Below, one piece after another: positions 1 through 4,386 of a DNA stretch of 7,928 bases. The position numbers were made by a program, and so were the translations under genes. Numbering within the stretch: the stretch's first letter is position 1; the number at the start of each line of letters is the position of its first letter. Source of the DNA: Candidatus Moranbacteria bacterium RIFCSPLOWO2_12_FULL_48_12 (GTDB lineage: Bacteria; Patescibacteriota; Minisyncoccia; Moranbacterales; UBA1568); contig MFSB01000025.1 in assembly GCA_001784735.1 (NCBI GenBank), positions 1-7,928 on the forward strand, in the 5' to 3' direction. Under the pieces are notes generated by a model. It was not told the origin of the DNA and searched no databases. It saw only the letters and a list, made by a program, of their open reading frames with translations.

Positions 1-149
1 CCCTTCCCTTCGTCAACTTTCACATAAGTAGAGATTCTCTCCTGTGTGTGGCCGCCAGCAACACGTAATATGGCGCTCAAGTCTACAAAGGAATCCCCTT
101 TATTTAGCACATCGAATGTCTTTAGTGCGACGCATACTTTCATTTTCAT
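1..149 (-). CDS. 5' part of a hypothetical protein, running off the left edge
   Basis: An open frame of 49 codons begins at the ATG at 149-147 and continues without a stop to the edge of the window. The start is chosen because a good Shine-Dalgarno sequence, GAGGAG at 156-161, lies six bases upstream; an in-frame second ATG two codons later is a less well placed alternative. The visible protein begins MKMKVCVALKTFD and contains DLSAILRVAGGHTQERIS, a mixed-charge soluble sequence with no signal peptide or membrane segment. I do not recognise a family. It is divergent from smpB, sharing a spacer of about 160 bases. The frame is supported by the Shine-Dalgarno sequence and by lack of stops only. 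Confidence 0.55.
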   Translation of the reverse strand, partial: MKMKVCVALKTFDVLNKGDSFVDLSAILRVAGGHTQERISTYVKVDEGK

Positions 150-155
150 GTTCTT

Positions 156-161
156 CTCCTC
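156..161 (-). promoter_or_regulatory. Ribosome binding site GAGGAG of the left-edge gene
   Basis: GAGGAG on the minus strand, six bases before the ATG at 149-147. It is one of only two convincing Shine-Dalgarno sequences in the window and decides the start of the left-edge partial gene. Confidence 0.6.
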
Positions 162-269
162 ATTCTACTGCAGTTAAGTGAAACGGATCTCACAAAATTT
201 ATCCGCTATGTTAAAAAAACTATTTCAATGAGCATAACAACAAAGAGGGATTTAGTCAACACACCCTGT

Positions 270-298
270 TTGCTTGTCTGCCATCTTTTCCTTATAGT
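270..298 (+). promoter_or_regulatory. Putative sigma-70-type promoter of smpB
   Basis: TTGCTT at 270-275 (-35) and TATAGT at 293-298 (-10, five of six consensus bases) are separated by 17 bases. A start of transcription about seven bases after the -10 box would fall near 305, leaving a leader of under ten bases before the smpB ATG at 313, so smpB mRNA would be leaderless or nearly so. This agrees with the lack of a Shine-Dalgarno sequence there. Prediction from sequence only. Confidence 0.45.
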
Positions 299-312
299 AG
301 AGATACAAGCTT

Positions 313-759
313 ATGACAGTCATCGCTACCAACAAACGAGCAGGATTTGACTACGCCCTCGAGGGACGCTTCGAGGCGGGCTTGGTATTGACCGGAGCGG
401 AGGTGAAATCGGTCAAAACAGGCCATGCCAGCCTCAAAGGGAGCTTCGTGACGGTCAAAGGGGGCGAATTGTACCTGACCAACGCCCTTATCCCCCGCTA
501 CGCCCATGCCCACCGCGATACGGCCCACGATGCCACCCGACCTCGTAAGCTTCTCTTGCGCAAGCGGGAAATCCGCTCTCTCATCGGAAAATCCCGCACC
601 GAAGGCTTGACACTGGTGCCCATTCGCCTGTATACTAGGAAACAACTTGTCAAGTTGGAGTTTGCCATCGGCAAAGGGAAAAAGTCCTACGATAAGCGTT
701 CCGACATCGGCAAAAGAGAGGCCGCGCGCCGCATAGAAAGAACGCTAAAACAGAATTAG
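313..759 (+). CDS. smpB: SsrA-binding protein SmpB
   Basis: SmpB is the protein partner of tmRNA in trans-translation. It binds the tRNA-like domain, stands in for the missing anticodon arm in the decoding centre of a stalled ribosome, and lets the nascent chain be tagged for proteolysis. The 148 residues carry family landmarks in order: NKRAGFDYALEGRFEAGLVL near residues 7-26, GAEVKSVKTGHASLKGSFV at 28-46, the RPRKLLLRKREI stretch at 76-87, and the C-terminal GKGKKSYDKRSDIGKRE at 120-136, followed by a basic tail that enters the mRNA channel. Length is slightly below the roughly 160 residues of E. coli SmpB. The ATG at 313 is chosen because upstream extension has no good start and the N-terminus matches the family. 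It has no Shine-Dalgarno sequence. The tmRNA gene lies about 150 bases downstream on the same strand. The stop codon TAG lies inside the first arm of an inverted repeat. Confidence 0.97.
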   Translation: MTVIATNKRAGFDYALEGRFEAGLVLTGAEVKSVKTGHASLKGSFVTVKGGELYLTNALIPRYAHAHRDTAHDATRPRKLLLRKREIRSLIGKSRTEGLTLVPIRLYTRKQLVKLEFAIGKGKKSYDKRSDIGKREAARRIERTLKQN

Positions 760-830
760 GAATTACGAATAGAGAATCAGGAATAAGAGTTTAGAATCTT
801 TCTTGATTCATGATTCCAGATTCATGATTC
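753..830 (+). repeat. Inverted repeat with 7-base period between smpB and ssrA
   Basis: The left part, from 753, is five degenerate 7-base units (GAATTAG, GAATTAC, GAATAGA, GAATCAG, GAATAAG), beginning inside the smpB stop region. The right arm, 801-830, is the complementary series (TTGATTC, ATGATTC, CAGATTC, ATGATTC). Arms 760-789 and 801-830 can pair along about 30 positions with roughly seven mismatches around an 11-base loop. The same GAATTAG-type family recurs between infC and rpmI. There is no T-run like that of a standard terminator after it. Function unknown. Confidence 0.75.
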
Positions 831-865
831 AAAAATCGTAGTCTATCTGGTTTTTTCTAAAATCA

Positions 866-894
866 TTTAAACGTTCTTATTCGCCTTACTTAAT
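866..894 (+). promoter_or_regulatory. Weak candidate promoter of ssrA
   Basis: TTTAAA at 866-871 and CTTAAT at 889-894 are 17 bases apart, each matching four of six consensus bases, and lie just ahead of the mature tmRNA 5' end at 909. The 78 bases between the preceding inverted repeat and ssrA are the only spacer on this strand long enough for a separate promoter, which a highly expressed stable RNA would need. Low confidence because the boxes are weak in AT-rich DNA. Confidence 0.25.
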
Positions 895-908
895 GAAGCA
901 AGTCGAAT

Positions 909-1338
909 GGGGTTGTTTAGACTCGACAGGGCGTACTTTCAAAATAGGCAAGCCGATCTTGAGAACATGATCGTAAAAATCGTTCTCACGATGATAAATG
1001 CAAACTTCATCACCAAGGCAAAGAACGCATTTGCGCAAGCATTTGCTCCGTCTTTCGCTCTTGCTCTCGCTTAATTCGTCCTTCGCTCTTCGGAGCTTCG
1101 GAACGATTGGCGCTGAGCCATCAGAATCCTGATTCTCGATAAAGAACCTCTGGTGTCATATCATCGAGACGACGCGAGGACATTTCTTTTTCTTTCAGCC
1201 TCAAGTTGTATTGCAAAAGAAAAAAATGTAAGAGTTTTTTGTCTGCTTTTTACCTCTTTCATTACACAAAGCACTCTAAGCTTGTAGAATATTTTGGGAA
1301 AATGTTTCTGGACATGGGTGCAATTCCCATCAACTCCA
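909..1338 (+). ncRNA. ssrA: Transfer-messenger RNA (tmRNA, SsrA RNA)
   Basis: tmRNA rescues stalled ribosomes: it is charged with alanine, enters the empty A site with SmpB and supplies a short reading frame encoding a degradation tag. The ends pair as an acceptor stem, GGGGTTG (909-915) with CAACTCC (1331-1337). This includes the third-position G-U pair that AlaRS recognises, and A1338 is the discriminator. CCA is not encoded. The conserved 5' block GACTCGACAGGG (921-932) and 3' block CTGGAC, T-stem ATGGG/CCCAT and helix-2 strand AAGCTTGTAG are present. Pseudoknot PK1 is clear: 961-966 pairs 982-987 and 970-974 pairs 988-992, seven bases before the resume codon. Further structures: a UUCG-capped helix after the tag stop (about 1074-1110), PK2 (1134-1140/1163-1169 plus 1147-1150/1176-1179), a long A/T hairpin (1180-1195 with 1215-1229) and a PK4-like knot (AAGAG/CTCTT, TTTGT/ACAAA). 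At 430 bases it is longer than the 363-base E. coli RNA. Confidence 0.95.
1000..1074 (+). other. tmRNA proteolysis-tag reading frame
   Basis: The resume codon is taken as GCA at 1000-1002, directly after PK1, giving 24 codons to TAA at 1072-1074. The tag starts ANFITKAKN, has an alanine- and phenylalanine-rich middle (AFAQAFA) and ends PSFALALA. An Ala-Asn start and a hydrophobic alanine-rich end are typical of SsrA tags that feed ClpXP-type proteases. The tag is longer than the roughly 10 residues of E. coli (ANDENYALAA) and ends ALALA instead of LAA. The frame is supported by PK1 upstream and by the stop lying at the base of the following helix, as in other tmRNAs. Confidence 0.85.
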
Positions 1339-1342
1339 CTTG

Positions 1343-1441
1343 AATCGCAAATGAACACGAATAATGCCACGAATGGGCGCAAAAGGTTTATTTTTAGACT
1401 TTATGTTCGTGTAAATTTGTGGATTAATTCGTGATGATTAG
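1343..1441 (+). repeat. Inverted repeat with 12-base period between ssrA and infC
   Basis: Starting four bases after the tmRNA 3' end, three 12-base units lie side by side (AATCGCAAATGA, ACACGAATAATG, CCACGAATGGGC; 1343-1378). A complementary series follows at 1406-1441 (TTCGTGTAAATT, TGTGGATTAATT, CGTGATGATTAG), ending six bases before the infC ATG. Arm-to-arm complementarity is imperfect, about two thirds of positions, with many purine or pyrimidine transitions. The layout matches the other spacers although the sequence family differs. No L20 leader (mimic of its 23S rRNA site) could be recognised here. Confidence 0.6.
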
Positions 1442-1446
1442 GATAC

Positions 1447-1995
1447 ATGAGAAGAAGGCGCCACAATCGGCCGAAACCGAAAATGCAGGTCAAGATCCGT
1501 TCGCGCGTGAACGAGCAGATCCTGGCTCCAGAGGTAGTCGTCATCGATATCGCGGGTATGAATCGCGGCACGATGGATATCGCAGCCGCACTGCAATTGG
1601 CGCGGGAACAGGAAGCCGACCTCGTCGAGGTTTCTCCCCTAGCGGTCCCGCCGGTCTGCAAGGTGACCGATTTCGGCAAGCTCCAATACCGCCAGGCCAA
1701 GCAGGAACAGCAGGCCAAGTCCAAACAGAAAAAAGTCGAGACCAAGGGTATCCGTATCGGCTTCCGCACCGACGCGCACGATCTTCTTTTCAAAAAGACA
1801 CAGGCGGAAAAATTCCTCACCAAAGGCAATAAAGTCCGGGTCGAAATAGTGCTCCGCGGCCGGGAAAAAGCGATGCACGAAAAAGCCAGGGGAAACCTCC
1901 ACCAGTTCTTGAAAAGCATCGCTGTCCCGCACCGCTTCGAAGAAGAGGTAAAACGCGGGCCGATGGGCTTCACCGCCTTGATCGTGACGGAGTAG
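1447..1995 (+). CDS. infC: Translation initiation factor IF-3
   Basis: IF-3 binds the 30S subunit, prevents premature 50S joining and proofreads the initiator tRNA and start codon. The 182 residues, close to the family's usual 180, have a basic N-terminal extension (MRRRRHNRPKPK) and an N domain at about 17-82 starting with the hallmark RVNEQILAPEVVVID (20-34) and VEVSPLAVPPVCKVTDFGK (60-78). A lysine- and glutamine-rich linker helix follows at about 83-99, then a C domain (about 100-182) with the decoding-site face RIGFRTDAHD (103-112) and VLRGREKAMHEKARG (135-149). ATG 1447 is chosen because TGA at 1435-1437 blocks extension; Met13 is a possible alternative. AGGA at 1440-1443 is only three bases before the ATG, too close for an efficient Shine-Dalgarno. 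The start is ATG, not the rare AUU used for autoregulation in E. coli. The gene order with rpmI and rplT is the conserved one. Confidence 0.97.
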   Translation: MRRRRHNRPKPKMQVKIRSRVNEQILAPEVVVIDIAGMNRGTMDIAAALQLAREQEADLVEVSPLAVPPVCKVTDFGKLQYRQAKQEQQAKSKQKKVETKGIRIGFRTDAHDLLFKKTQAEKFLTKGNKVRVEIVLRGREKAMHEKARGNLHQFLKSIAVPHRFEEEVKRGPMGFTALIVTE

Positions 1996-2000
1996 CCCTA

Positions 2001-2075
2001 GAATTAGGAATAGGGAATTAGGAATTATGATTTTTGGGTTCCTGTTCATGATTCGTAATTCATAATTCATTATTC
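2001..2075 (+). repeat. Inverted repeat with 7-base period between infC and rpmI
   Basis: Five bases after the infC stop, GAATTAG, GAATAGG, GAATTAG and GAATTAT follow one another (2001-2028). The opposite arm is at 2046-2075, ending 12 bases before the rpmI ATG. Pairing 2001-2030 with 2046-2075 in RNA gives 23 Watson-Crick pairs, two G-U pairs and five mismatches, with a 15-base loop. This is the same sequence family as the repeat between smpB and ssrA. There is no terminal U-run, and it lies inside an operon whose genes should be co-expressed, so termination is not the obvious role. Confidence 0.8.
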
Positions 2076-2087
2076 ATCTTCAAAACT

Positions 2088-2288
2088 ATGCCAAAACTCA
2101 AAACCAGAAAGTCAGTCAGCAAAAAAGTGAAGATCACCGGCAGCGGAAAACTGAAGACTCGCGCCACCGGCCAGAATCACTACAATTCCCGCGACACTGG
2201 CAAACAGTCCCGAGCCAAGCGCCAGGACAATAACGTCTACCCGGCCGTCGCAAAGAATATCAAAAATTCCCTTCCGTATTCGTTTTAA
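2088..2288 (+). CDS. rpmI: 50S ribosomal protein L35
   Basis: L35 is a small basic protein of the large ribosomal subunit. The 66 residues begin MPKLKTRKSVSKKVKITGSGK, the family N-terminus, and have the expected run of lysine and arginine residues throughout (KQSRAKRQDN at 39-48) and the hydrophobic end NSLPYSF, matching the LPY ending typical of L35. Length is the usual 64-67 residues. No Shine-Dalgarno sequence precedes the ATG: the upstream bases TCTTCAAAACT follow the right arm of an inverted repeat. The gene lies between infC and rplT as in most bacteria, with spacers of about 90-100 bases on each side instead of the usual tight packing. Confidence 0.95.
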   Translation: MPKLKTRKSVSKKVKITGSGKLKTRATGQNHYNSRDTGKQSRAKRQDNNVYPAVAKNIKNSLPYSF

Positions 2289-2289
2289 A

Positions 2290-2383
2290 CTAACTATCGA
2301 CTAACAACTAACGACCCACAACATACCGTCTGCCATTCTGATTCGCATTTGTCGTCAGTCGTCAGTCGTAAGTTGTAAGTAAG
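2290..2383 (+). repeat. Inverted repeat with 7-base period between rpmI and rplT
   Basis: One base after the rpmI stop comes a run of ACTAACG-type 7-base units (ACTATCG, ACTAACA, ACTAACG; left arm 2290-2322). The complement is at 2351-2383 (GTCGTCA twice, GTCGTAA, GTTGTAA, GTAAG), ending four bases before the rplT ATG. About 23 of 33 opposed positions can pair. The sequence family is unrelated to the GAATTAG family used in neighbouring spacers, yet the period and layout are the same. Confidence 0.75.
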
Positions 2384-2387
2384 CCTT

Positions 2388-2732
2388 ATGACCAGAATCA
2401 AGAGAGGAATAATGACCAAGAAACGCCACAAGAATGTTCTCAAAGCGGCTAAGGGCTTTCGCTGGGGCAGGAAGAATCTCTTCACCAAAGCCAAAGAAGC
2501 TGTCATCAAGGCCGGCAAATACGCCCGCCGCGACCGCCGCTCCAAAAAGCGCAGTTTCCGCAGCCTCTGGATTACGCGGTTGAATACGGCGCTCCGCTTG
2601 CACGGGCTGATGTACCGCCAGTTCATCGCCATCGCAAAGACCAAAAATATCGCACTCGACCGCAAAGTGCTTTCCGCTCTCGCAGTCGAGAATCCGGATA
2701 TTTTCAAAAAATTTGTAGAAAAAGTGAAGTAA
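2388..2732 (+). CDS. rplT: 50S ribosomal protein L20
   Basis: L20 binds 23S rRNA early and is needed to assemble the large subunit; in several bacteria it also represses the infC-rpmI-rplT operon by binding an rRNA-like leader. The 114 residues show the family order: MTRIKRGI at the start, RHKNVLKAAKGFRWGRKNLF at 13-32, the long basic helix AVIKAGKYARRDRRSKKRSFR at 38-58, LWITRLNTALRLHGLMYRQF at 60-79, and DRKVLSALAVENPDIFKKFV near the C-terminus. ATG 2388 is preferred to Met9 because the family begins M-x-R-(V/I)-K-R-G. There is no Shine-Dalgarno sequence, since the spacer repeat ends four bases before the start. Last gene of the plus-strand block; a terminator follows 17 bases after the stop. 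Confidence 0.96.
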   Translation: MTRIKRGIMTKKRHKNVLKAAKGFRWGRKNLFTKAKEAVIKAGKYARRDRRSKKRSFRSLWITRLNTALRLHGLMYRQFIAIAKTKNIALDRKVLSALAVENPDIFKKFVEKVK

Positions 2733-2749
2733 TTTTCCCGCGTCAATAG

Positions 2750-2778
2750 AAAACTCCTGTTAGAAACAGGAGTTTTTT
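2750..2778 (+). terminator. Intrinsic terminator after rplT, probably bidirectional
   Basis: A perfect 12-bp stem (2750-2761 with 2765-2776, core ACTCCTGTT/AACAGGAGT) closes a three-base loop and runs into six T residues at 2773-2778. Read from the minus strand it also ends in a four-T run, so it can serve the converging VanZ-like gene whose stop is at 2795-2797. It differs from the window's spacer repeats in having a short loop, no mismatches and a T-run. Confidence 0.9.
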
Positions 2779-2794
2779 GTATTCGACAAAGAAT

Positions 2795-3202
2795 CTACCT
2801 TTTGCGATAGCGTATATTCATGATAAGCCAGAGGGATGCCCCTATCAAAAGTGCTCCCAATCCATCTATGAGTACGTCGCTCATTTTGGCGCCGCGGTAT
2901 GGAACAAAGAATTGATGGAATTCATCTGAAACTCCGTAGGTGATCGAAAAAACCGCCGCCAGAAGAAGAATCTTTTCGAATGTTTCCCGAGAATAAATGG
3001 CCGTCGCGAAACGCACCGTAAGAAGCATGAGTGCCGCGTACTCAATGATATGCGCGCCTTTGCGCTCCATATAATATGAGAGCGTTATCTGGTACGGGTG
3101 CTCGCTCCCGGGCAGAGAAGAAAAGAAGAAAATCACTCCCATCCATATAAAAAGCGGCAGCCCGCGCAAGAAAATTGGAGAGAATCTGGAAAGAGAAGAC
3201 AT
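2795..3202 (-). CDS. VanZ-like family membrane protein
   Basis: A 135-residue integral membrane protein with about four transmembrane segments (near residues 12-29, 50-69, 76-92 and 109-129) and a basic tail (RYRKR). The VanZ-family signature residues are present: K48, H51 and E54-Y55 in RKGAHIIEYAALML, then SDEFHQFFVPYRG at 92-104 and D109 in the segment before the last helix. VanZ in enterococci gives low-level teicoplanin resistance, but the family is widespread and its members mostly lack a known role; no vanH/A/X genes are here. The frame is open upstream to an ATG at 3250. I chose the ATG at 3202 because VanZ proteins begin close to their first helix and because the extra 16 codons lie in an inverted-repeat arm. 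The chosen ATG is the last three bases of that arm. Last minus-strand gene before the shared terminator. Confidence 0.88.
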   Translation of the reverse strand: MSSLSRFSPIFLRGLPLFIWMGVIFFFSSLPGSEHPYQITLSYYMERKGAHIIEYAALMLLTVRFATAIYSRETFEKILLLAAVFSITYGVSDEFHQFFVPYRGAKMSDVLIDGLGALLIGASLWLIMNIRYRKR

Positions 3203-3331
3203 ACCCGGTAGTAAAACTTTGAATAAATTCTTACAGTACCTACACAGCATTGTCTAGCCCCTTTTCTAAGAATGAACCCCCTGTGGACATTACTTTTTTT
3301 CTCTTCTTTCAAAGTTCTACTACCGGGCATA
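3200..3331 (-). repeat. 132-bp inverted-repeat element with CCGGG arms before the VanZ-like gene
   Basis: Arms of 24 bases lie at 3308-3331 and 3200-3223. In minus-strand RNA (the coding direction of the flanking genes) all 24 positions pair: 21 Watson-Crick and three G-U, starting TATGCCCGGTAG and ending CTACCGGGTATG. In the plus strand the three G-U pairs would be C-A mismatches. The element begins five bases after the stop of the 38-codon ORF, and its final three bases are the ATG of the VanZ-like gene. The 84-base interior has no similarity to that of the sister element at 3451-3583. Confidence 0.85.
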
Positions 3332-3336
3332 CCGAG

Positions 3337-3453
3337 TTACTTCTTATCCAAACGCTCCAGAAGCTCCTTGATCAGATCGAAGAAAGCATAAAACGGCAGC
3401 CACAACCACAGCGTCTTTTGCATGAAATTGTCGAAGAAGCTGTTGAGATTCAT
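3337..3453 (-). CDS. Small 38-residue membrane-associated ORF, function unknown
   Basis: ATG 3453-3451 opens 38 codons ending in TAA at 3339-3337. The product starts MNLNSFFDNFMQ, continues with an aromatic hydrophobic stretch KTLWLWLPFYAFFDLIK (13-29) and ends in a charged amphipathic tail (ELLERLDKK). The hydrophobic stretch is short and interrupted by proline, so one membrane segment or a surface-lying helix is possible. Support for the frame: it fills the space between two matching inverted-repeat elements, and its ATG occupies the same place at the end of the arm as the VanZ-like start. Its stop is five bases before the next arm, mirroring the layout around genuine genes. There is no Shine-Dalgarno sequence. 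I do not recognise a characterised family. A longer plus-strand frame across the same bases runs through both repeat elements and is less credible. Confidence 0.6.
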   Translation of the reverse strand: MNLNSFFDNFMQKTLWLWLPFYAFFDLIKELLERLDKK

Positions 3454-3583
3454 ACCCGGTGGCAATACTTCGATAATATGATTTTAAAATCCCTGCAAAT
3501 AACCTCGTCCTATACCAAACAGGCCATCACTTCAAATATAGCACAATAAAGTTCAGAATATCGAAGTTTTTCCACCGGGCATA
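3451..3583 (-). repeat. 133-bp inverted-repeat element with CCGGG arms before the small ORF
   Basis: Sister of the element at 3200-3331. Arms at 3560-3583 and 3451-3474 pair in minus-strand RNA with 20 Watson-Crick pairs, two G-U pairs and two mismatches. The G-U pairs are at the same two positions (1 and 4) as in the sister. Three positions differ between the elements by compensatory changes: position 11 A-T versus G-C, position 21 T-A versus C-G, position 24 A-T versus T-A. The element starts 16 bases after the stop of the HAD-family gene and ends with the ATG of the 38-codon ORF. TATTAT at 3473-3478 (minus strand), at its inner edge, could be a -10 box. Confidence 0.85.
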
Positions 3584-3599
3584 CCTTCAGATATATGGC

Positions 3600-4307
3600 T
3601 CAATTAAAGCGTTCCGGAGCTATCTCGTAGATCACGTCCTTTTTTTCCACAACTATCTTCCACTGTTCTTTTTCCGCTGCCGCTTTCAGGTTCTGGTTGG
3701 GGTTGAAGGCGATCGGATTTTCCACCAGCTTGAGGAAGCTGATATCCGACTCCGTATCACCCACGCCATAAGAACCCTCGAAAGTGAGCTTGTGCTCATA
3801 CATATACTGTTCTACCACATGTCCCTTGTTCTTGGAAGGCTCAAATTCCGCTACGCCCGTATAGCGTTTTTCCTCATCCAGCGCATAAACGCTCCCGAAC
3901 ACATAATCGAATCTGAGATAATCGCGATTATACTCCTCAACGACTTCGACGGGCGAACCGGAAACTGCGATCAGATGGTATCCGTCGGCACGCAATTTCT
4001 TGATAAGCTTTTCCGCAAAAATATAGGTGCGCTTGGCATGAAAAGGAACAACGATCCGGCTCGCTTTGAGCACCTCCTCCTGCGAACACCCTTTGATGTG
4101 CTTTGAATAAAGAATCACGAGAGCTTTGCGATAATCCTCATACGTCCCTTCGTGCTCCAGCCAGTTCGTATAGATCTCCGTCAATGTATTGCGGGCCACG
4201 GTAGGGAAAATCTTCATCCACGTCAGTTCATTGATCAGCTCAAAATGGAGATTTTTGCGGAAAATCGTCCCATCAATGTCGAAAATAGCGATCTTGTTTT
4301 TTTTCAT
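3600..4307 (-). CDS. HAD-superfamily hydrolase, subfamily IB (SerB-like phosphatase)
   Basis: HAD-fold phosphatases transfer phosphate to an aspartate nucleophile. The 235 residues hold all four motifs: motif I FDIDGT with nucleophile D10 and general acid/base D12; motif II VSGSP with S116; the motif III lysine probably K161 in SKNKGHVV; and motif IV GVGDTESD (181-188) with Mg-binding D184 and D188. The insertion between motifs I and II is a mostly helical cap of about 90 residues, the C1 type seen in subfamily IB, which includes phosphoserine phosphatase and lipid-phosphate phosphatases. The substrate cannot be told from the sequence. No signal peptide, so cytoplasmic. The start at 4307 is chosen because DxDGT should lie about ten residues in. 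GTCTGTGAT upstream has no Shine-Dalgarno sequence. It follows the histidine kinase gene by 117 bases on the same strand and may be read from its own promoter. Confidence 0.92.
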   Translation of the reverse strand: MKKNKIAIFDIDGTIFRKNLHFELINELTWMKIFPTVARNTLTEIYTNWLEHEGTYEDYRKALVILYSKHIKGCSQEEVLKASRIVVPFHAKRTYIFAEKLIKKLRADGYHLIAVSGSPVEVVEEYNRDYLRFDYVFGSVYALDEEKRYTGVAEFEPSKNKGHVVEQYMYEHKLTFEGSYGVGDTESDISFLKLVENPIAFNPNQNLKAAAEKEQWKIVVEKKDVIYEIAPERFN

Positions 4308-4309
4308 AT

Positions 4310-4343
4310 CACAGACCTATGCGGACCTCACACAGACTTACGC
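4310..4343 (-). repeat. Short direct repeats just upstream of the HAD-family start
   Basis: On the minus strand GCGTAAGTCTGTG (4343-4331) and GCATAGGTCTGTG (4322-4310) match at 11 of 13 bases with a 21-base repeat distance. GTGTGAGGTCC between them and GTGATATG after them look like further degenerate 10-11 base units. The run ends at the ATG. It resembles the start-side arm of the spacer repeats elsewhere in the window, but I find no complementary partner after the kinase stop. Two helical turns between units would also suit a tandem operator. Confidence 0.5.
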
Positions 4344-4386
4344 AAAACTCCCCGTTTCCATGAAATGCCACATTTTTTTATCTTTT

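Noticed and set aside
1161..1382. Minus-strand open frame of 73 codons
   Set aside because: It lies inside the tmRNA gene, where pseudoknots and the tRNA-like 3' end explain the sequence.
1339..1446. L20 autoregulatory leader before infC
   Set aside because: No 23S-like L20 binding structure could be recognised; the spacer is occupied by the 12-base-period repeat.
753..2075. Spacer inverted repeats as ordinary intrinsic terminators
   Set aside because: They have mismatched AT-rich stems and no T-run, and they lie within the infC-rpmI-rplT unit; the real terminator at 2750-2778 looks quite different.
753..2383. CRISPR array
   Set aside because: Repeat units are 7 or 12 bases, degenerate, without unique spacers, and arranged as inverted arms.
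2795..3202. Glycopeptide-resistance gene
   Set aside because: VanZ-like proteins are common outside resistance clusters and no vanH, vanA, vanX or vanRS-type neighbours with that order are present.
3203..3250. Upstream ATG that would lengthen the VanZ-like protein by 16 residues
   Set aside because: The extra codons cover the inner part and arm of the inverted repeat and precede the normal family N-terminus. The ATG at 3202 is at the arm end exactly as for the small ORF.
3250..3549. Plus-strand open frame of 99 codons
   Set aside because: It runs through both inverted-repeat elements and antisense to the 38-codon ORF, has no recognisable domain and no Shine-Dalgarno sequence. The minus-strand reading fits the spacing of the elements better.
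3200..3583. Integron attC sites around a gene cassette
   Set aside because: A small ORF between two structured repeats suggested it, but the RYYYAAC and GTTRRRY core sites are absent, no integrase is present, and similar spacers surround housekeeping genes.
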